From positions 29,262,053 through 29,326,052 of the forward strand of contig OY821775.1 of NCBI GenBank assembly GCA_963682175.1: a stretch of 64,000 bases of DNA, written 5' to 3'. This document shows positions 46,069 to 57,367 of this stretch, piece by piece (the first letter of the stretch is position 1; the number at the start of each line of letters is the position of its first letter). The notes below the pieces were generated by a model. The model had not been told where the DNA came from and made no database searches. It saw only the letters and a list, made by a program, of their open reading frames with translations. The DNA comes from Triglochin maritima. Its lineage: Eukaryota > Streptophyta > Magnoliopsida > Alismatales > Juncaginaceae. The position numbers and the translations under genes are program-made.

Positions 46069-47792
46069 CTGCAACTTTTGGGGATGGAATAGAGGATATT
46101 GTCTCCTGCTGGGTGAGTGGCAATCCTGTAGGGCACTTCTCCCTCTGTTCCAAACCTATGAACCTGAAATTCCACTTCAACCAATCAAACAGAAATTTGA
46201 CAATACCAATACATAATTAGAAGCTTCTAGGCTTCAAAATAGATAACAACTTCAAGCCAACATACGATAGATATAATGGAAAAAACACTATGTTAAAAGG
46301 AAGATTAAATAAATATAACTCAACAACAACAATTCTAGTTCTCGATTGGGGATCTTACAGGTTCTGCAAAAGACCTTGAGGTGGGATCGAAGTTGGAGAT
46401 GAGTGATGAGAATTAAATTTATACCGCAAGTGCACGGCGTCAATGAAGAGGTGGCAAGTACGGGTCGAACACAAGGAGGGAGAGATATTGTTATTTTTGT
46501 GATTTTCGAATTAAGGAAGAAAGAGAGAGAGATATGTTTGGTTTGAGAATTTTTGATTTTAAATTTTCTAAAGCAAGAACAACAAAAGAAAAACTAAAAA
46601 GAAAAGAAAACAAATATGGATGAGAGTCCAGCGGGTGGGGGATTAGATATCGGGTTTTGTTTAGAGAATTCTGAAACTTATAATAAATCACATTAGTTCG
46701 AAAGCATTACATGATAAATGATTCAACATAAACTCAAGTAATCAAAATATACTAACACGAAATTAAAATAATAACATCATTCTTCTTCTCATCACCCTAT
46801 ATTCGTCACCCCCACCCTTTGGAGAGACTTAGAAACTCATGGATGGAGGAAGGGAGAAGGGGTCCTAGAGAAACTACAAAAGAAACTAAAAAACACAAAA
46901 TAAAAGAACAGAATTTTATTGCTAAAGAGAAGAACTAAAAAAACAAGCCTCTTCACAACATCGTTTCGGGGCTATTTATAGGCGATACAAGGGACCCAAC
47001 TATAAAATAGGAAAGCACACGCGTCAATACACGACTGGACAAAATTCGGGGTCACAGATCGCAAGGGGTGCGGCGATTCCGCTGCATATGACACGTAAGG
47101 TGCGGCAATTTCGCCGCACATTGTACTCTGATTGGATCCGGATTTTTCCTGTGTGTTTATGGTATGATTTAAATGTCCTTTGCGCGTCTGGATTGATTTC
47201 TTTCCTTTCTTTTGAGCTCTGAATGTATTTCTTCATATATTTGGAGATCCAAATTGATTTTTCTTTAGAACTTCTCCAAAATAATATTTTGGTAGTTTAA
47301 TTTGCAGTCGGGTCCTTGGCTTTTTGCAATTAAGTCCCTGGCTACTTTTGTGCTTAAGTCCTTGGCCTTTTTGTAATTAGGTCTTTGAATGCTTTTATGC
47401 TTGGATGGACTTCCATTTGAATCCCGATAATCTTGACTTGGTCTTTAGGATAGAAATGAGTCTTTTGCACGTGTATATGCTCGGGATATGGGTAATTTAC
47501 ATTCAGGTCCCTGTATTCTGTAAATAAGACTAAACACATACCTTACTAGCATTTATTGATATAAAATTAATCTAGATGAAAGACATATGATGTAATGTAT
47601 GCAATGCATCATGAGAAGGGCATTGGGGATGCCACTCCGGCCTTCACCGCCTTCACCTCCCAACACCATCTTCCACTCGTCCTCGGATCTCTCCCCACCG
47701 TCTTCTTCTTCTTCTTCTAATTGTTGTTCCTTAGTGGAGATCTTGGCGAGTGGGTTCAAGTTGGTGCAGTAGAGGGAAAGGCCATAGTGCAT
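46069..47792 (-). pseudogene. Captured SEC12/PHF1-like WD40 gene fragment
   Basis: Exon 1 starts at Met 47792 and reads an acidic region (QQLEEEEEDGGERSEDEW) and VLGGEGGEGRSGIPNALL up to LTR H (47611). It resumes left of the LTR at 46403 with ISNFDPTSRSFAEP and ends at 46359. A 195-bp intron (GT at 46358, AG at 46164) precedes exon 2 (46069-46163): VHRFGTEGEVPYRIATHPAG, then ILYSIPKSCR with a donor GT after it. GGGGEGRSGIPNAL and PYRxAxHPxGDxxxxSxPKSCR are signatures of plant SEC12-like ER proteins (COPII exchange factor family, including PHF1), as I recall them. Only the N-terminal exons are present. Upstream, about 47793-47920, the same strand reads ITLHHPLGTLVSRVSFTFGE and a hydrophobic stretch, open and possibly from another gene; I cannot name it. 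Confidence 0.75.
46404..47611 (-). mobile_element. Solo LTR H (Athila type) in exon 1 of the SEC12-like fragment
   Basis: The ends TGATGAGAATTAAATTTATA and ATGTATGCAATGCATCA match the LTRs of the Athila element at 50-61.5 kb. The flanks give an ATGAG duplication in which the last A of the LTR may be shared. A TATA box, CTATTTATAG in plus sense, is at 46972-46981. Two hairpins lie at 47069-47086 and 47100-47119 (GTGCGGCAATTTCGCCGCAC). Confidence 0.85.
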
Positions 47793-48035
47793 GAGAAAAA
47801 CCCCTAAAAGAACAAACTTTAGAGTTTTCGGGGGTTTCTCACCGAAGGTGAAGGAGACCCTAGAGACGAGGGTTCCGAGGGGGTGATGGAGGGTGATACG
47901 GTTGTCCTCGATCGTCCAGGACCGGTCTCCGACGGCTGGAAGGGGACGTCAACGAAGAGTTTTCCATCGATTTGGGGGTTTACGGTTTGGAAGGGGAAGA
48001 TTTTGATGTTGAATTGGAGTATATATTAAAAAACT

Positions 48036-48450
48036 CCTTCCACGTCGGTGAACTAAAAAATCGACATGATAGGATACAAAATATATTTTTAAAATGATTA
48101 AAAATATATTTAAAAAACCTTTTCCACGTCGATTAATTAAACTCGACATGGAAGACCCCTTACAACGTCAATTAACTATAAAACCGACGTGGTAGGGTTT
48201 GAAATCTTTTTTTATAAATTTTAAAAAATATTTTTAAAAAATTCATTCCATGTCGGTTAATTAAAACCGACATGGAAGACCCCTTCCACATCAGTTTTAG
48301 TAAAAACCGACGTGGTAGGATTTGAAGTTTAAAATATATATGAAAAAGACTCCTACCACATCGATTAACTAAAAACGCAGTAGGGGGATAGAAGCCACCC
48401 TTCCACTTCGGTTAATTACAAACCAATGTTGAAAGGGAGACGTTGTAGGT
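48036..48450. repeat. Array of CCACGTCGGTT/AACCGACGTGG hairpins
   Basis: About six diverged units each pair CCACGTCGATTAATTAA-like with AACCGACATGGAAG-like sequence, separated by AT-rich spacers. They form the right subterminal region of the CACTA-like element; such repeats are the usual transposase binding sites. Confidence 0.7.
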
Positions 48451-48466
48451 CGATTTTCAGGCAGTG

Positions 48467-49194
48467 CACCTTGGGTAGTTGGCCAACTAATCAAGAATAA
48501 ATATGCCACTAACGGTACTAGCTACTTGGGAAAGAACATAAGCGAGGATATGAAGGAACAATACGACATAAATTTGTGTTACGAAAAGGCATAAAGATGC
48601 AGAAAGAAGGCACTTACGTATGTGAGGGGGACACCTGAGGAAAATTATTCAAAGTTACCTGCATACCTGGACATGTTGGAGCAAAAGAATCTAGGAACAA
48701 TCATTCATTTTCTCATAGAAGATAGCCACTTCCTATATTGCTTTTTCTCTCTTGGAGCTTCATGAAGGGTATTTAGATGGTGTCATCCTTTGGTATGTGT
48801 CGATGATACATTCTTGAAGATTAGATATAACGGGCACATGTTATGTGTCGTTGCATTGGATGTAGACGACCACTTGTATCCTTTTGCATTTGCACAGGTG
48901 GACAGTGATAATCATAGTTGTTGGACCTATTTCATATATAAAATGAAGGAAGCCATTGGGGACATCGAGAACATAGTTTTTTTTTCAGACATGCATGCCA
49001 GTATTATTTGTACTTTGGAGATGGTATTTCCAAATGCCCATCACGGTGCATAGTACCACCACATCTGTATGAATGTAGTTGCGAAGTTCAAGATGGACCA
49101 CTATCTTGAAAAGATGTGGTGTGCAGAATATGCATTCCGAAAGTCAGATTTCCACAAGCACTTTTAGATGATAAAAGAAATTGACCCTCCCCTA
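48467..49194 (+). pseudogene. mudrA-type MULE transposase copy 1, catalytic part
   Basis: Plus-strand continuation of the gene broken at 42241: WVVGQLIKNKYATNGTSYLG, DMKEQYDI, ALTYVRGTPEENYSKLPAYL, MLEQKNLGTIIHF, then VCVDDTFLK with the first catalytic Asp, VALDVDDHLYPFAFAQVDSD, FFSDMHASI with the second, and FPNAHHGA, a stop, YHHICMNV. At least four stop codons interrupt it. It ends at CCCTCCCCTA where CACTAGTG begins. The SWIM part is not present in this copy. Confidence 0.8.
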
Positions 49195-49510
49195 CACTAG
49201 TGTAGAATAGGGAATATACGTCGGATATATGGCTTCAATATGTCGTTTGTTCGTGTTCAATACACTGACGGCTATTTATGGGTCGTCTATATTTTAAGGG
49301 AATACTCATGGGTTATCCTCATAGGCGACGTCTATTCTAAGGGACTACACGTCAGTTATCTTCCAGTCGACGTCTATTCTATGGGACTACACATCAAAAA
49401 TCCTCACAGCCGACGTCTATTCTAAGAGAATACGCATCTGTTATCCTCACAGACGACGTCAATTCTAGATGAATACGCGTCGGTTATCTACACAGCCGAC
49501 GTCTATACCC
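49195..49510. mobile_element. End of a second CACTA element with a 43-bp repeat array
   Basis: CACTAGTGTAGAATAGGG starts at 49195, followed by ACGTCGG and then five to six units of 42-44 bp, each starting CGACGTCTATTCTA (49326, 49368, 49411, 49454, with an earlier weak unit at 49282 and a partial one at 49497). The CACTA start plus subterminal direct repeats suggest a CACTA element end. I found no other end, so it may be a solitary terminus. Confidence 0.6.
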
Positions 49511-49944
49511 TTCCCGAATTTAAAAAAGGTTGAAACGTATATAAAAATCATCATCCTACACAAATTCCATTCCCGATCATTCATACAGCACAACACATTC
49601 ATCCTGCACAAATCTGATTCACAATCATTTATCTAGCACAATCATACACAAATTCAACTAATTTCATTCACCACATTTATATTTCACAATTCGCAAAGAA
49701 ATTTGATCATATTAAAATAAAAAATTATAGTCAAATAATGTTAGTTCAATAACATATTGGTAATACAAAGAATGTGGTTTAATAAAATTTCAGTTTATGA
49801 CATTAGAACATGTTAGTTCAATCACATGTTGTTAATAAAGTAGCGACCCAATCGCTCACGAGTATCATTGAGCTCGTGTTGTGAATAAGGATCGTTATTC
49901 TTTTGGAAGACCTATGAAAAAACAAGTACACAATATAAATATAT
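49511..49944. other. AT-rich interval, nothing recognised
   Basis: It lies between the 43-bp array and MULE copy 2. Several short GCACAA-like motifs occur near 49590-49640. There is no coding frame. Confidence 0.4.
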
Positions 49945-50109
49945 ATTTTTCACTGTGATATGTGTCGATGGCACATTCTTGAAGTCCAGACATGGTGTGC
50001 ACATGTTATTTGCCGTTGCATTGGATGTAGACGACCACTTGTATCCTATTGGGTTTGCACTGGTGGACAGTGAGAATCACAGCTCTTGGACTTATTTCAT
50101 GAATAAATG
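49945..50109 (+). pseudogene. mudrA-type MULE transposase copy 2, left of the Athila insertion
   Basis: The frame reads VICVDGTFLKSR, VALDVDDHLYPIGFALVDSE and SSWTYFMNK, then meets the Athila element. The duplicated AAATG (50105-50109 and 61501-61505) marks the break; across it the frame continues with MKEVIGDIEN at 61503. Similarity to copy 1 is strong but not identical, so it is a second gene copy. Confidence 0.85.
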
Positions 50110-51374
50110 TGATGATAATTTTATTTATACCGCGAGTGCACGACGTCGATGAAGACGCGGCAAGTACGGGTCGAACACAAGGAGGGAGAAGACTTTGTTT
50201 TTTTGTGATTTTCGATTAAGGAAAACAAGAGAGAGAAATAAGGTTGGTTTGAGATTTTTGGATTTTCAATTTTCTAATACAAGAACAACAACAAAAACTA
50301 AGAAGAAAGCAAATATGGATGAGAGTCCAGCGGGTGGGAGTTATGAATCTTCGAGTTAGATTAGGGATCATGAAAATTATTATAAATCAAGTGAGATATT
50401 AAGCATCATATGATAATTGATTTAACAAAAACTCATATGATCAAAACACTAACAAGAAATTAAAATAAAAACAATCTCTCTTGTTTAACCCTAAATCCGT
50501 CACCCCTACCCTTTGGAGGGTTTTAGAAACCAATGGGGTGAAGATGAGGAGAAGGGGGCATGGAGATCATCGAGAGACTACGAAAATGGAAATATTACAC
50601 TAAACTACGATCTACGAAAACAAATGCAATTATTCTAAGCATGCAACAAATTATTCTAAGAGAAACATAAAGAACAACCAGATTACTCTACTCTACTGGA
50701 TTTAAGAACATGAAATATTAATCTAAAACTAAGCTTACGAAAGACAAACACAATGGAGAAATAAATGGGCAGAATTTTATTGCTATAGAATGGAATAAAG
50801 AAAAAAACTCCTTTACAACATAATTTCGGGGCTATTTATAGCCGATACATGGGACCCAAGTATGAATAAGGAAAGGACACGTGTCATGACACGACTGGAT
50901 AAAATCCGGGGGCACGGATCGCACACCATGCGGCGTTTACGCCGCACGTTGACCGTCAGATGCGGCGGAATCGCCGCATGGATGGCTCAGATGAGGTTGT
51001 GCTTTTGCGGGTGTGTTTTTGGTATGTTCTAGATGGTCTCCGCACATCTGAATTAATTATTGCATATCTTTGGAGATCCACATTTAATTTCTTCTTGAAT
51101 ACTTCTCCAAAATAACTTTTTAGTCCTTCTAATTTGCGATCAGGTCCTTGGCCCTTTATGTGATCAATTGGATTTCAACTTGAGCTTGAATCTCTAGATA
51201 ATTGGTCTTTGTGATCTATTTGAGTCCATTGCACACGTTTTAGCTCGAATATGGGTAAATTGCATTGTCACTCCTGAATTCCACACAATTGCTCAAAATA
51301 ATACCTTAGTAGCATTTATTTATATAAAAATAATCTAAATGAAAGACATATAATGCAATGTATGCAATGCATCA
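50110..51374 (-). mobile_element. 3' LTR of the Athila element
   Basis: Contains a TATA box (CTATTTATAG in plus sense, 50832-50841) and two hairpins, TGCGGCGTTTACGCCGCA (50929-50946) and ATGCGGCGGAATCGCCGCAT (50960-50979). It lacks a duplication of about 37 bp (CTACATTACTCTACTCTACTGG unit) seen in the other LTR near 60800-60855. Confidence 0.92.
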
Positions 51375-51392
51375 AATACCCCTACACCTAGA
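51375..51392 (-). other. Polypurine tract of the Athila element
   Basis: In minus sense TCTAGGTGTAGGGGTATT ends directly at the 3' LTR. Confidence 0.75.
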
Positions 51393-51444
51393 TTTTGCTA
51401 GTCTCGAGCAAAACAAAACATGAAAAATATAAGTATGAAAGCAA

Positions 51445-51502
51445 GGAAATCCTAACTCACTTTCGTAGGAATCACGGTTGCACTTAGCATGTGCAACAAG
51501 CC
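51445..51502 (-). promoter_or_regulatory. Conserved 3' block with hairpin (Athila element)
   Basis: GTTGCAC (51477-51483) and GTGCAAC (51491-51497) form a perfect stem with a 7-nt loop; ACTCACTTTCGTAGGAATCA lies beside it. The same block is found in element C (19962-20015) and in A (14322 on). It is the strongest non-coding identity between the pol-containing and the pol-less elements. Confidence 0.7.
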
Positions 51503-52398
51503 TTTAAACCCCTAAGTTTCTTTAGAGGACGAGTGTTGTCTCGTGAGGGTTTTCAGTTGACACACCACAAAGTCTTAATTCAACATTTCGTTAATAACTC
51601 CCAATATCTCCACCGCAACCTTATACATCTCACTTAGAATTCTTGCATGCTCATTATATAAATCTAACTCATAAAAAATCTGACTTGGTCTTCATTCCTC
51701 CAATATTCACACCACTAACCCTTCTACACATGTTATCACTTAAATTATTTTGCACGCCTCCTCTGGTGGTGAAGTATAATTCGGATCAACCATGGCATGG
51801 ATCATTCTTTTAACTTTGGGCCTTGAGTATCTTAAAGTATTTTTTTTCTTTCGGATTCAACACATTTGCTTATTTTACACTTTAACCCTTTTGCATTCGT
51901 GTCGCGAGTTTGGCGATAATTTCGAGCTCGCAGACTCAAGTTACCGGGTTTCAAGATACCCCTACGGAACAGTGACTCGAAGGCTTGGGCTTTTGTAATC
52001 ATTTTCCAAGATGTGCTTTTCTCACTTTTATTCCCCTTTCATTATCCTCAAGGCATAATTGCTATCAGAAGTCCACACTTCCCGGTATATTTTCCTCAAC
52101 CTCTGCTTTTTATTAACCACTTCAAAGATTTGATTCATCCAATTTAAGTGCATACATGTCTTAAAGGGTAATGGGTTATTTCTTTGGAACTTAGATTTAT
52201 GTCATAATTTCTACAAGTAGAACTATATAATAAGGAACAAAAACTCAATGCAATTTGTACTCGGGTTTTGGTAGTTCAATCTTAAGCTATGTCATGAAAC
52301 ATTGATTTTTTTTTTTTTGAAACAAATATAAAACAGATAGATAGATAACTAGTCACCCCCTACACCTATTTCATGCATTGTCCCCAATGTATGCAAAA
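51503..52398 (-). other. Athila 3' non-coding region
   Basis: No supported coding frame. A poly-T run lies near 52309-52320 and a CCCCCTACACCTATTTCATG block at about 52357 that also occurs beside gag-type 3' ends in C and E. Confidence 0.6.
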
Positions 52399-53311
52399 TT
52401 AAATAATATAGGAAATGCAAAACATAATAAAGTTACCGCCTTCGGGATGATGACTCTCCATAATATAGGAGAGTGCTTTGTTCAGGTTGCTATTGAAGCT
52501 CTTCATCCCGCTCCACATTCGGGACCTATGCTCGTCAGAGTTTTCTGGGGTTGACTGAGCCCAGAATGTTGCGGAGTCTTCAGACGACTCACTTGATTGC
52601 TTAGCATCCTCCACTTCTGGAGGTGTCCACAGGTCCGCTATAGTGCCACGATAGGAGGATGTCTCTCGTTCCACCGTACATGGGAGCATGCCGGCTTCGT
52701 ACACCCAGAAAGACTCATAGGCCATGAAGTGCCAGCAGATAGTTGTGATAAGGCATGGTAGAGGTTGGGAGCTGCGTTGGTGGCCTTCTCCAATGGTGCT
52801 CAGAAGCTGTCGGCACATACAATAAGTGCGATCACGGGTCATCAGGGAGTGAACGATGTCCATCTCAACGATGCGAAAGGAAGTGTTGCGGGTATTACTC
52901 GTAACGTTTTGGCATGCCCACCTACATGCTGTAAAGACATTTCGGTACATGGATGTGCCCTTGATACCCCGATCACGGCTAAGCACACAATCTGGTCCCA
53001 TGAGTGACCGATAGAAACTGATTTCCTCGGATGGCAAAGTGGAGGCCCCTTGTGGTATGTCAGTCAAGTTGGTGATGATGTGGAGGTCAATCGCCCAGAC
53101 TTTGTTTCTCCAACTCAGTAAAATGTACCCACTGTCCAGGTCCATGTGCAGTGATACTGCTATAGAACTCTTCCACTAAGCTATGGCAGTAAACATCATT
53201 GTTATTATGGACCAAATAGATCCAACTCCGTTCTATGATTTCGTCGTAAAAGTGGGTGCCATATTGATCCCCAATAAGCAACGGGTGGAAGTTCTTCTCA
53301 GGAAACACCAT
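52399..53311 (-). pseudogene. Athila env-position ORF (plant transposon protein-like)
   Basis: Two overlapping minus-strand frames (53311-53087 and 53145-52399) form one protein with a frameshift near 53130. The upstream part has FYDEIIERSWIYLVHNNNDV; the later part has WRNKVWAIDLHIITNLTDIP, YRNVFTACRWACQNVTSNTR and MTRDRTYCMCRQLLSTI. The position after integrase, and the order of a binding-like segment and a helical domain, match the additional ORF of Athila elements, often annotated as a putative plant transposon protein and sometimes called env-like. I see no signal peptide or clear membrane anchor, so an envelope function is not supported by this copy. Confidence 0.6.
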
Positions 53312-53429
53312 GGTGATAGAATGCTGCTAAAGTGATACACGTTAAAATAAGTCATGTACTTCCACCGTTCTCCAAAAATAAGTCATGTACCAACTTTTTT
53401 TTTGGGAGAAATAAACTAGAACTTTAATC

Positions 53430-56378
53430 AAAATGAGGAATTGCGTGTAAAAACACGACTTCCTCTGCGACATTGGAGGGACGATTTAAGTAGGGCTTCA
53501 ATCGATGCCCGTTAACTTTAAAGTTTTCACCGTTCTCCGGATTACTGATCTCGACCGCTCCGTGAGGGAAAACGGTTTTGATCATGAAAGGGCCGGTCCA
53601 ACGACTCTTGAGTTTGCCGGAAAAGAGATGAAGGCGAGAGTTTTAGAGAAGGACCAACTGTCCAGGAGAAAAAGATTTCCTAACGATGGATTTATCATGA
53701 AAAACCTTGGTCTTTTCCTTATAAATTTTAGCATTCTCATAAGCCTCATTTCTTATTTCCTCAAGCTCAACTGAATCAAATTTTCGAGCATTACCGGCTG
53801 CCTCTAAATCCATATTCAGTTGCTTAATAGCCCAAAGGGCTCTATGCTCCAATTCGACCGGTAAGTGGCACGATTTTCCATAGACTAACCGGTAAGGGGA
53901 CATTCCTAAATTGGTCTTGAAAGCGGTCTGATAGCCCCACAACGCATCATTAATTGTTACAGACCAATCCTTACATGAGGCATTAACCGTCTTTTCCAGA
54001 ATTTGCTTGATTTGTCTATTGGAAACCTCAACTTGTCTACTTGTTTGAGGGTGATACGTGGTAGCTAACTTATGATTTATGGAATATTTTATCATCAAAT
54101 ATTCAAATGATCTATTACAAAAATGAGTAATGGTACGTGGAGTACTGAATCGGGAGAAAATGTTCTCCTTCAGAAATTTGACAACAACTTTGTTGTCATT
54201 GGATTTTGTGGGGATAGCCTCAGCCCACTTGGACAATTAGTCCACAGCTAGCAAGATATTCTCCTTCCCAAAAGACATTGGAAGCGGGCCCATAAAATTG
54301 ATGCCCCAAACATCGAAGATATCAACTATGAGAATAAGGTGCAGAGGCATCATGTCTCTACGAGGGAGTTTTCCTAGCATTTGACATCTAGAGCAAGAAT
54401 TACAAAATGCAAATGCATCCTTAAATAGGGTGAGCCAATAAAATCCACTCTGTAAAACTTTGGCCGCGGTTTTCTTAGCTCCAAAATGTCCTCCACATGC
54501 ATGGTCATGACAAAAAGATAGAACACTGGCAAATTCCTCCTCAGGAACACATCTCCTAATGATTTGATCCGAACAATACTTGAAAACATATGGGTCATCC
54601 CAATAAAAATTCTTGACGAGGAACCTAAATTTCGCTTGATTGTTCTTAGACCATTCAGTCGGGGACACACCAGTTACTAAGAAATTGACTATATCGGCGA
54701 ACAATGGTTCGCGAGACACAGCCATAATCTGTTCATTCGGAAAGTTCTCATTCACTGGTGTGTTATTTACTGGGATAAGAGGAATTCTAGACAAGTGATC
54801 GGCGACTACATTTTCACATCCCAATTTATCACGGATTTCGACATCAAATTCTTGCAGTAGTAAGATCCAACGCAATAAACACGGCTTGGCATCATTTTTG
54901 TTCACTAAATGTCTTATTGCCGCATGATATGTGTAGATAATCACATGTGTGCCTATCAAATATTGTCGAAATTTTTCCAAGGCAAAAATGACTACTAGAA
55001 ATTCTTTCTCGGTTACCCTATAGTTAAATTGGGCATCATTCAATGTTTTACTAGCATAATGTATCACGTGAGGTTTCTTTTCCATTTTCTGACCCAACAC
55101 CGCTCCTATGGCGTAATCCGATGCATCACACATTATCTCAAAGGGTTGGGTCCAATCGGGTGAATGAATAATGGGTGCCGACGTCAATTCCCTTGTAAGG
55201 TGGTTAAAGGACTCCAAACATTTATCAGAAAATTCAAACTTCGAGTCCTTCGCTAATAATTCAGTCAATGGTCTAGCCACCTTACTAAAGTCCTTGATAA
55301 ACCTTTGATAGAATCCGGCATGCCCTAAAAATGAACGAATTTCTTTGACATTTGTTGGTGGAGGGAGATGCTTAATCAAATCCACCTTGGCTTTTTCCAC
55401 TTGAATGCCATTCTTAGACACAATGTGACCAAGTACTATTCCATTCTTAACCATGAAATGACATTTTTCCCAATTTAAGGTCAAGTTCTTCTCCTTACAC
55501 CTTACTAGTACTAATTCCAAATGGTTCAAACAATTGGCAAAAGTGGGACCAAAGATAGAGAAATCATCCATGAAAATTTCCATGAAATTATCCACCATTT
55601 CAGAGAAGATGCTAACCATACATCTTTGAAATGTGGCAGGAGCATTGCACAAGCCAAAGGGCATGCGACGGAAAGCAAACGTGCCAAATGGGCACGTGAA
55701 GGTAGTTTTCTCCTGATCCTCAAGAGCAATAGGAATTTGGTTATAGCCGGAATATCCATAAAGAAAACAATAATACTCATATCCGGCCAACCATTCTAAC
55801 ATTTCATCTATGAAAGTAAGAGGGAAGTGGTCCTTACTGGTTGCAGAATTCAGTTTCCCATAGTCAATGCAAATCCTCCAACCGGTTTGGATACGGGTCG
55901 GGACTAACTCATTAAGCTCATTCTCAACTACAATAACTCCAGATTTCTTAGGGACAACCTGAACAGGACTAACCCAAGCACTATCGGATATAGGGTATAT
56001 AATTCCATTGTCCAACCATTTAAGTATTTCCTTTTTGACCGCCTCAGTTAGGACCAGGTTAAGCCGCCTTTGCGGATCCCTACGGGGTTGAGTATTATCC
56101 TCCAAATGGATCATATGTTGGACTATAGCTGGGCTAATCCCCTTGATATCGGCCATGGTCCATCCAATAGCTTCTTTATTCCTACTGAGGACTCTCAACA
56201 ATTCCTTCCCTTGATTGGGGGTCAAATCTGATGTTATGATAACTAGGAGGGTGGATGAGGGTCCTAAAAATGCATACTTAAGTAAGGGAGAGGATTCAAC
56301 TCTAGTGATGGTGGTTCTTATGGTGAGGGTTTGGCTTGAGGTCTTGGTTCGGCTAAAAGTCCACCTAAGGCTGACCAA
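53430..56378 (-). pseudogene. Athila pol: reverse transcriptase, RNase H, integrase
   Basis: Frame 56378-54237 continues after one stop (in the place of a Tyr codon of the integrase) to 53643 and, frameshifted, to about 53430. [22 protein letters not shown], the first catalytic motif reading [10 protein letters not shown] (Tyr where Asp is expected), [16 protein letters not shown], and the second FMDDFSIFG (intact). RNase [16 protein letters not shown] intact, but [10 protein letters not shown] has Tyr where Asp is expected. Integrase: zinc-binding His/Cys set in [13 protein letters not shown] to CNSCSRCQ, then GINFMGP (Asn for the first catalytic Asp), a decayed second motif ([10 protein letters not shown]) and a retained Glu in VEVSNRQIK. 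This polyprotein cannot be active. Confidence 0.93.
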
Positions 56379-56538
56379 TTGGGTGAAGATCGATTCGAAC
56401 CTATATGATTGATTTGGTCACAAATTGTGGCCTCACCACTCAGGTTCTTTTGAAAATCAACTTCATCCAATTGGGTGAAATTTAAGTAATTCGAAATCAA
56501 ATCATCCTCACTACAATCCTGAATATAATTCAATTTAC

Positions 56539-57329
56539 TCAATTCATTAGAGAAAATCCAGGTTGCTTCCCTATGTTAAAAATATTTAGCTCAACAGTCA
56601 AATTTCCAAATGTCAATTTCATCAATCCATTCCTACAATTGATTAGGGCATTGGAAGTGGCTAAAAAACGTTTTCGTAAGATCACAGGAATTTGATTGCT
56701 AGGGTTAGCAACAAGCTCTGTGTCTAAGACAAAAAAGTCCACAGGAAATATGAATTCACCCACTTTGATCAGAACATCATCAACCACACCTCTAGGAATC
56801 TTAACAGATCTATCATCCAATTGGAGTGTGGTCCTAGTATGTTTAAGGTCTCCTATATCCAATTCTTTATATACAGAGTAAGGAAGCAGATCAACACTAG
56901 CACCCAAATCCAGCAAGGCCCTATTGATTAAAGTGTTACCAATTACACAAGAAATAGTTGGACAACCAGGGTCTTTATATTTCATTTGTGTGGGTTGGGT
57001 TAACACAGAGCTTATATTTGCAGTTAAGAAGGCTCTTTTTGGTACTTGTGTTTTCCTTTTCTTAGTGCATAAGTCTTTTAAGAATCTTGCATAAGGTGGA
57101 ATTTGTTGAATAGCTTATAATAGAGGGATGTTTACTTTTACTTGCTTAAAAACTTCCAACATTTTCTCCATTTGATTTGTATGATTGTTATTAAGTCTAT
57201 TAGGGAATGAGCTTTAGGAATGAATACTCTTTCAGGTTCAGTTGGTTCGATTTCAATTGGTTCCTCAGATTGAATTGGTGGCTCATTAGATGGCTCAGGT
57301 GTGACAAAATTATTAGGCTCATTAACCAA
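56539..57329 (-). pseudogene. Athila protease region
   Basis: The linker at 57329-57138 (PEPSNEPPIQSEEPIEIEP) is followed by VNIPLL and FLKDLCTKKRK in broken frames. The protease frame is 57006-56539: ALLDLGASVDLLPYSVYKEL, the DLGAS form of the aspartic protease motif usual in this lineage, TLQLDDRSVKIPRGVVDDVL, FIFPVDFFVLD. In the second conserved part ILGRPFLAT is changed to ILRKRFLAT. Compare the same region in elements B and C, where the sequence after the protease leads into the unknown domain instead of RT. Confidence 0.88.
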
Positions 57330-57367
57330 AGGGTGAGTGACTTTGTTATTAACAGATTTTCCAGATC

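Larger units (their letters stand above)
42242..48466. mobile_element. CACTA-like element carrying a SEC12-like gene fragment and solo LTRs
   Basis: The left end is CACAAATGCTGGAAAAAATG; the right end in reverse is CACTGCCTGAAAATCG. The element is flanked by CAC on both sides (42239-42241 and 48467-48469), the 3-bp duplication typical of CACTA elements, and removing it restores the MULE reading frame. Subterminal repeats around CCGACGTGG occur on the left (42288-42400, 45810-45860) and as hairpin arrays on the right (48036-48450). No transposase is present. Solo LTRs G (with F inside) and H account for 4.5 of its 6.2 kb, leaving about 1.7 kb of original element. Confidence 0.8.

Noticed and set aside
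49282..49510. Regular 43-bp repeats as a CRISPR-like array
   Set aside because: The whole unit repeats without unique spacers, in a plant genome at a CACTA end.
49937..49944. CACTGTGA near 49937 as the second end of the CACTA element starting at 49195
   Set aside because: The orientation and the flanks do not fit (an end should read as a reverse of CACTA, with a CTA duplication).
52399..53311. A true retroviral-type envelope gene
   Set aside because: No signal peptide, no convincing transmembrane anchor and no cleavage pattern; only the genome position is envelope-like.
53505..53774. Plus-strand ORF over the integrase end
   Set aside because: It is the antisense shadow of Athila integrase, which has clear motifs on the minus strand.
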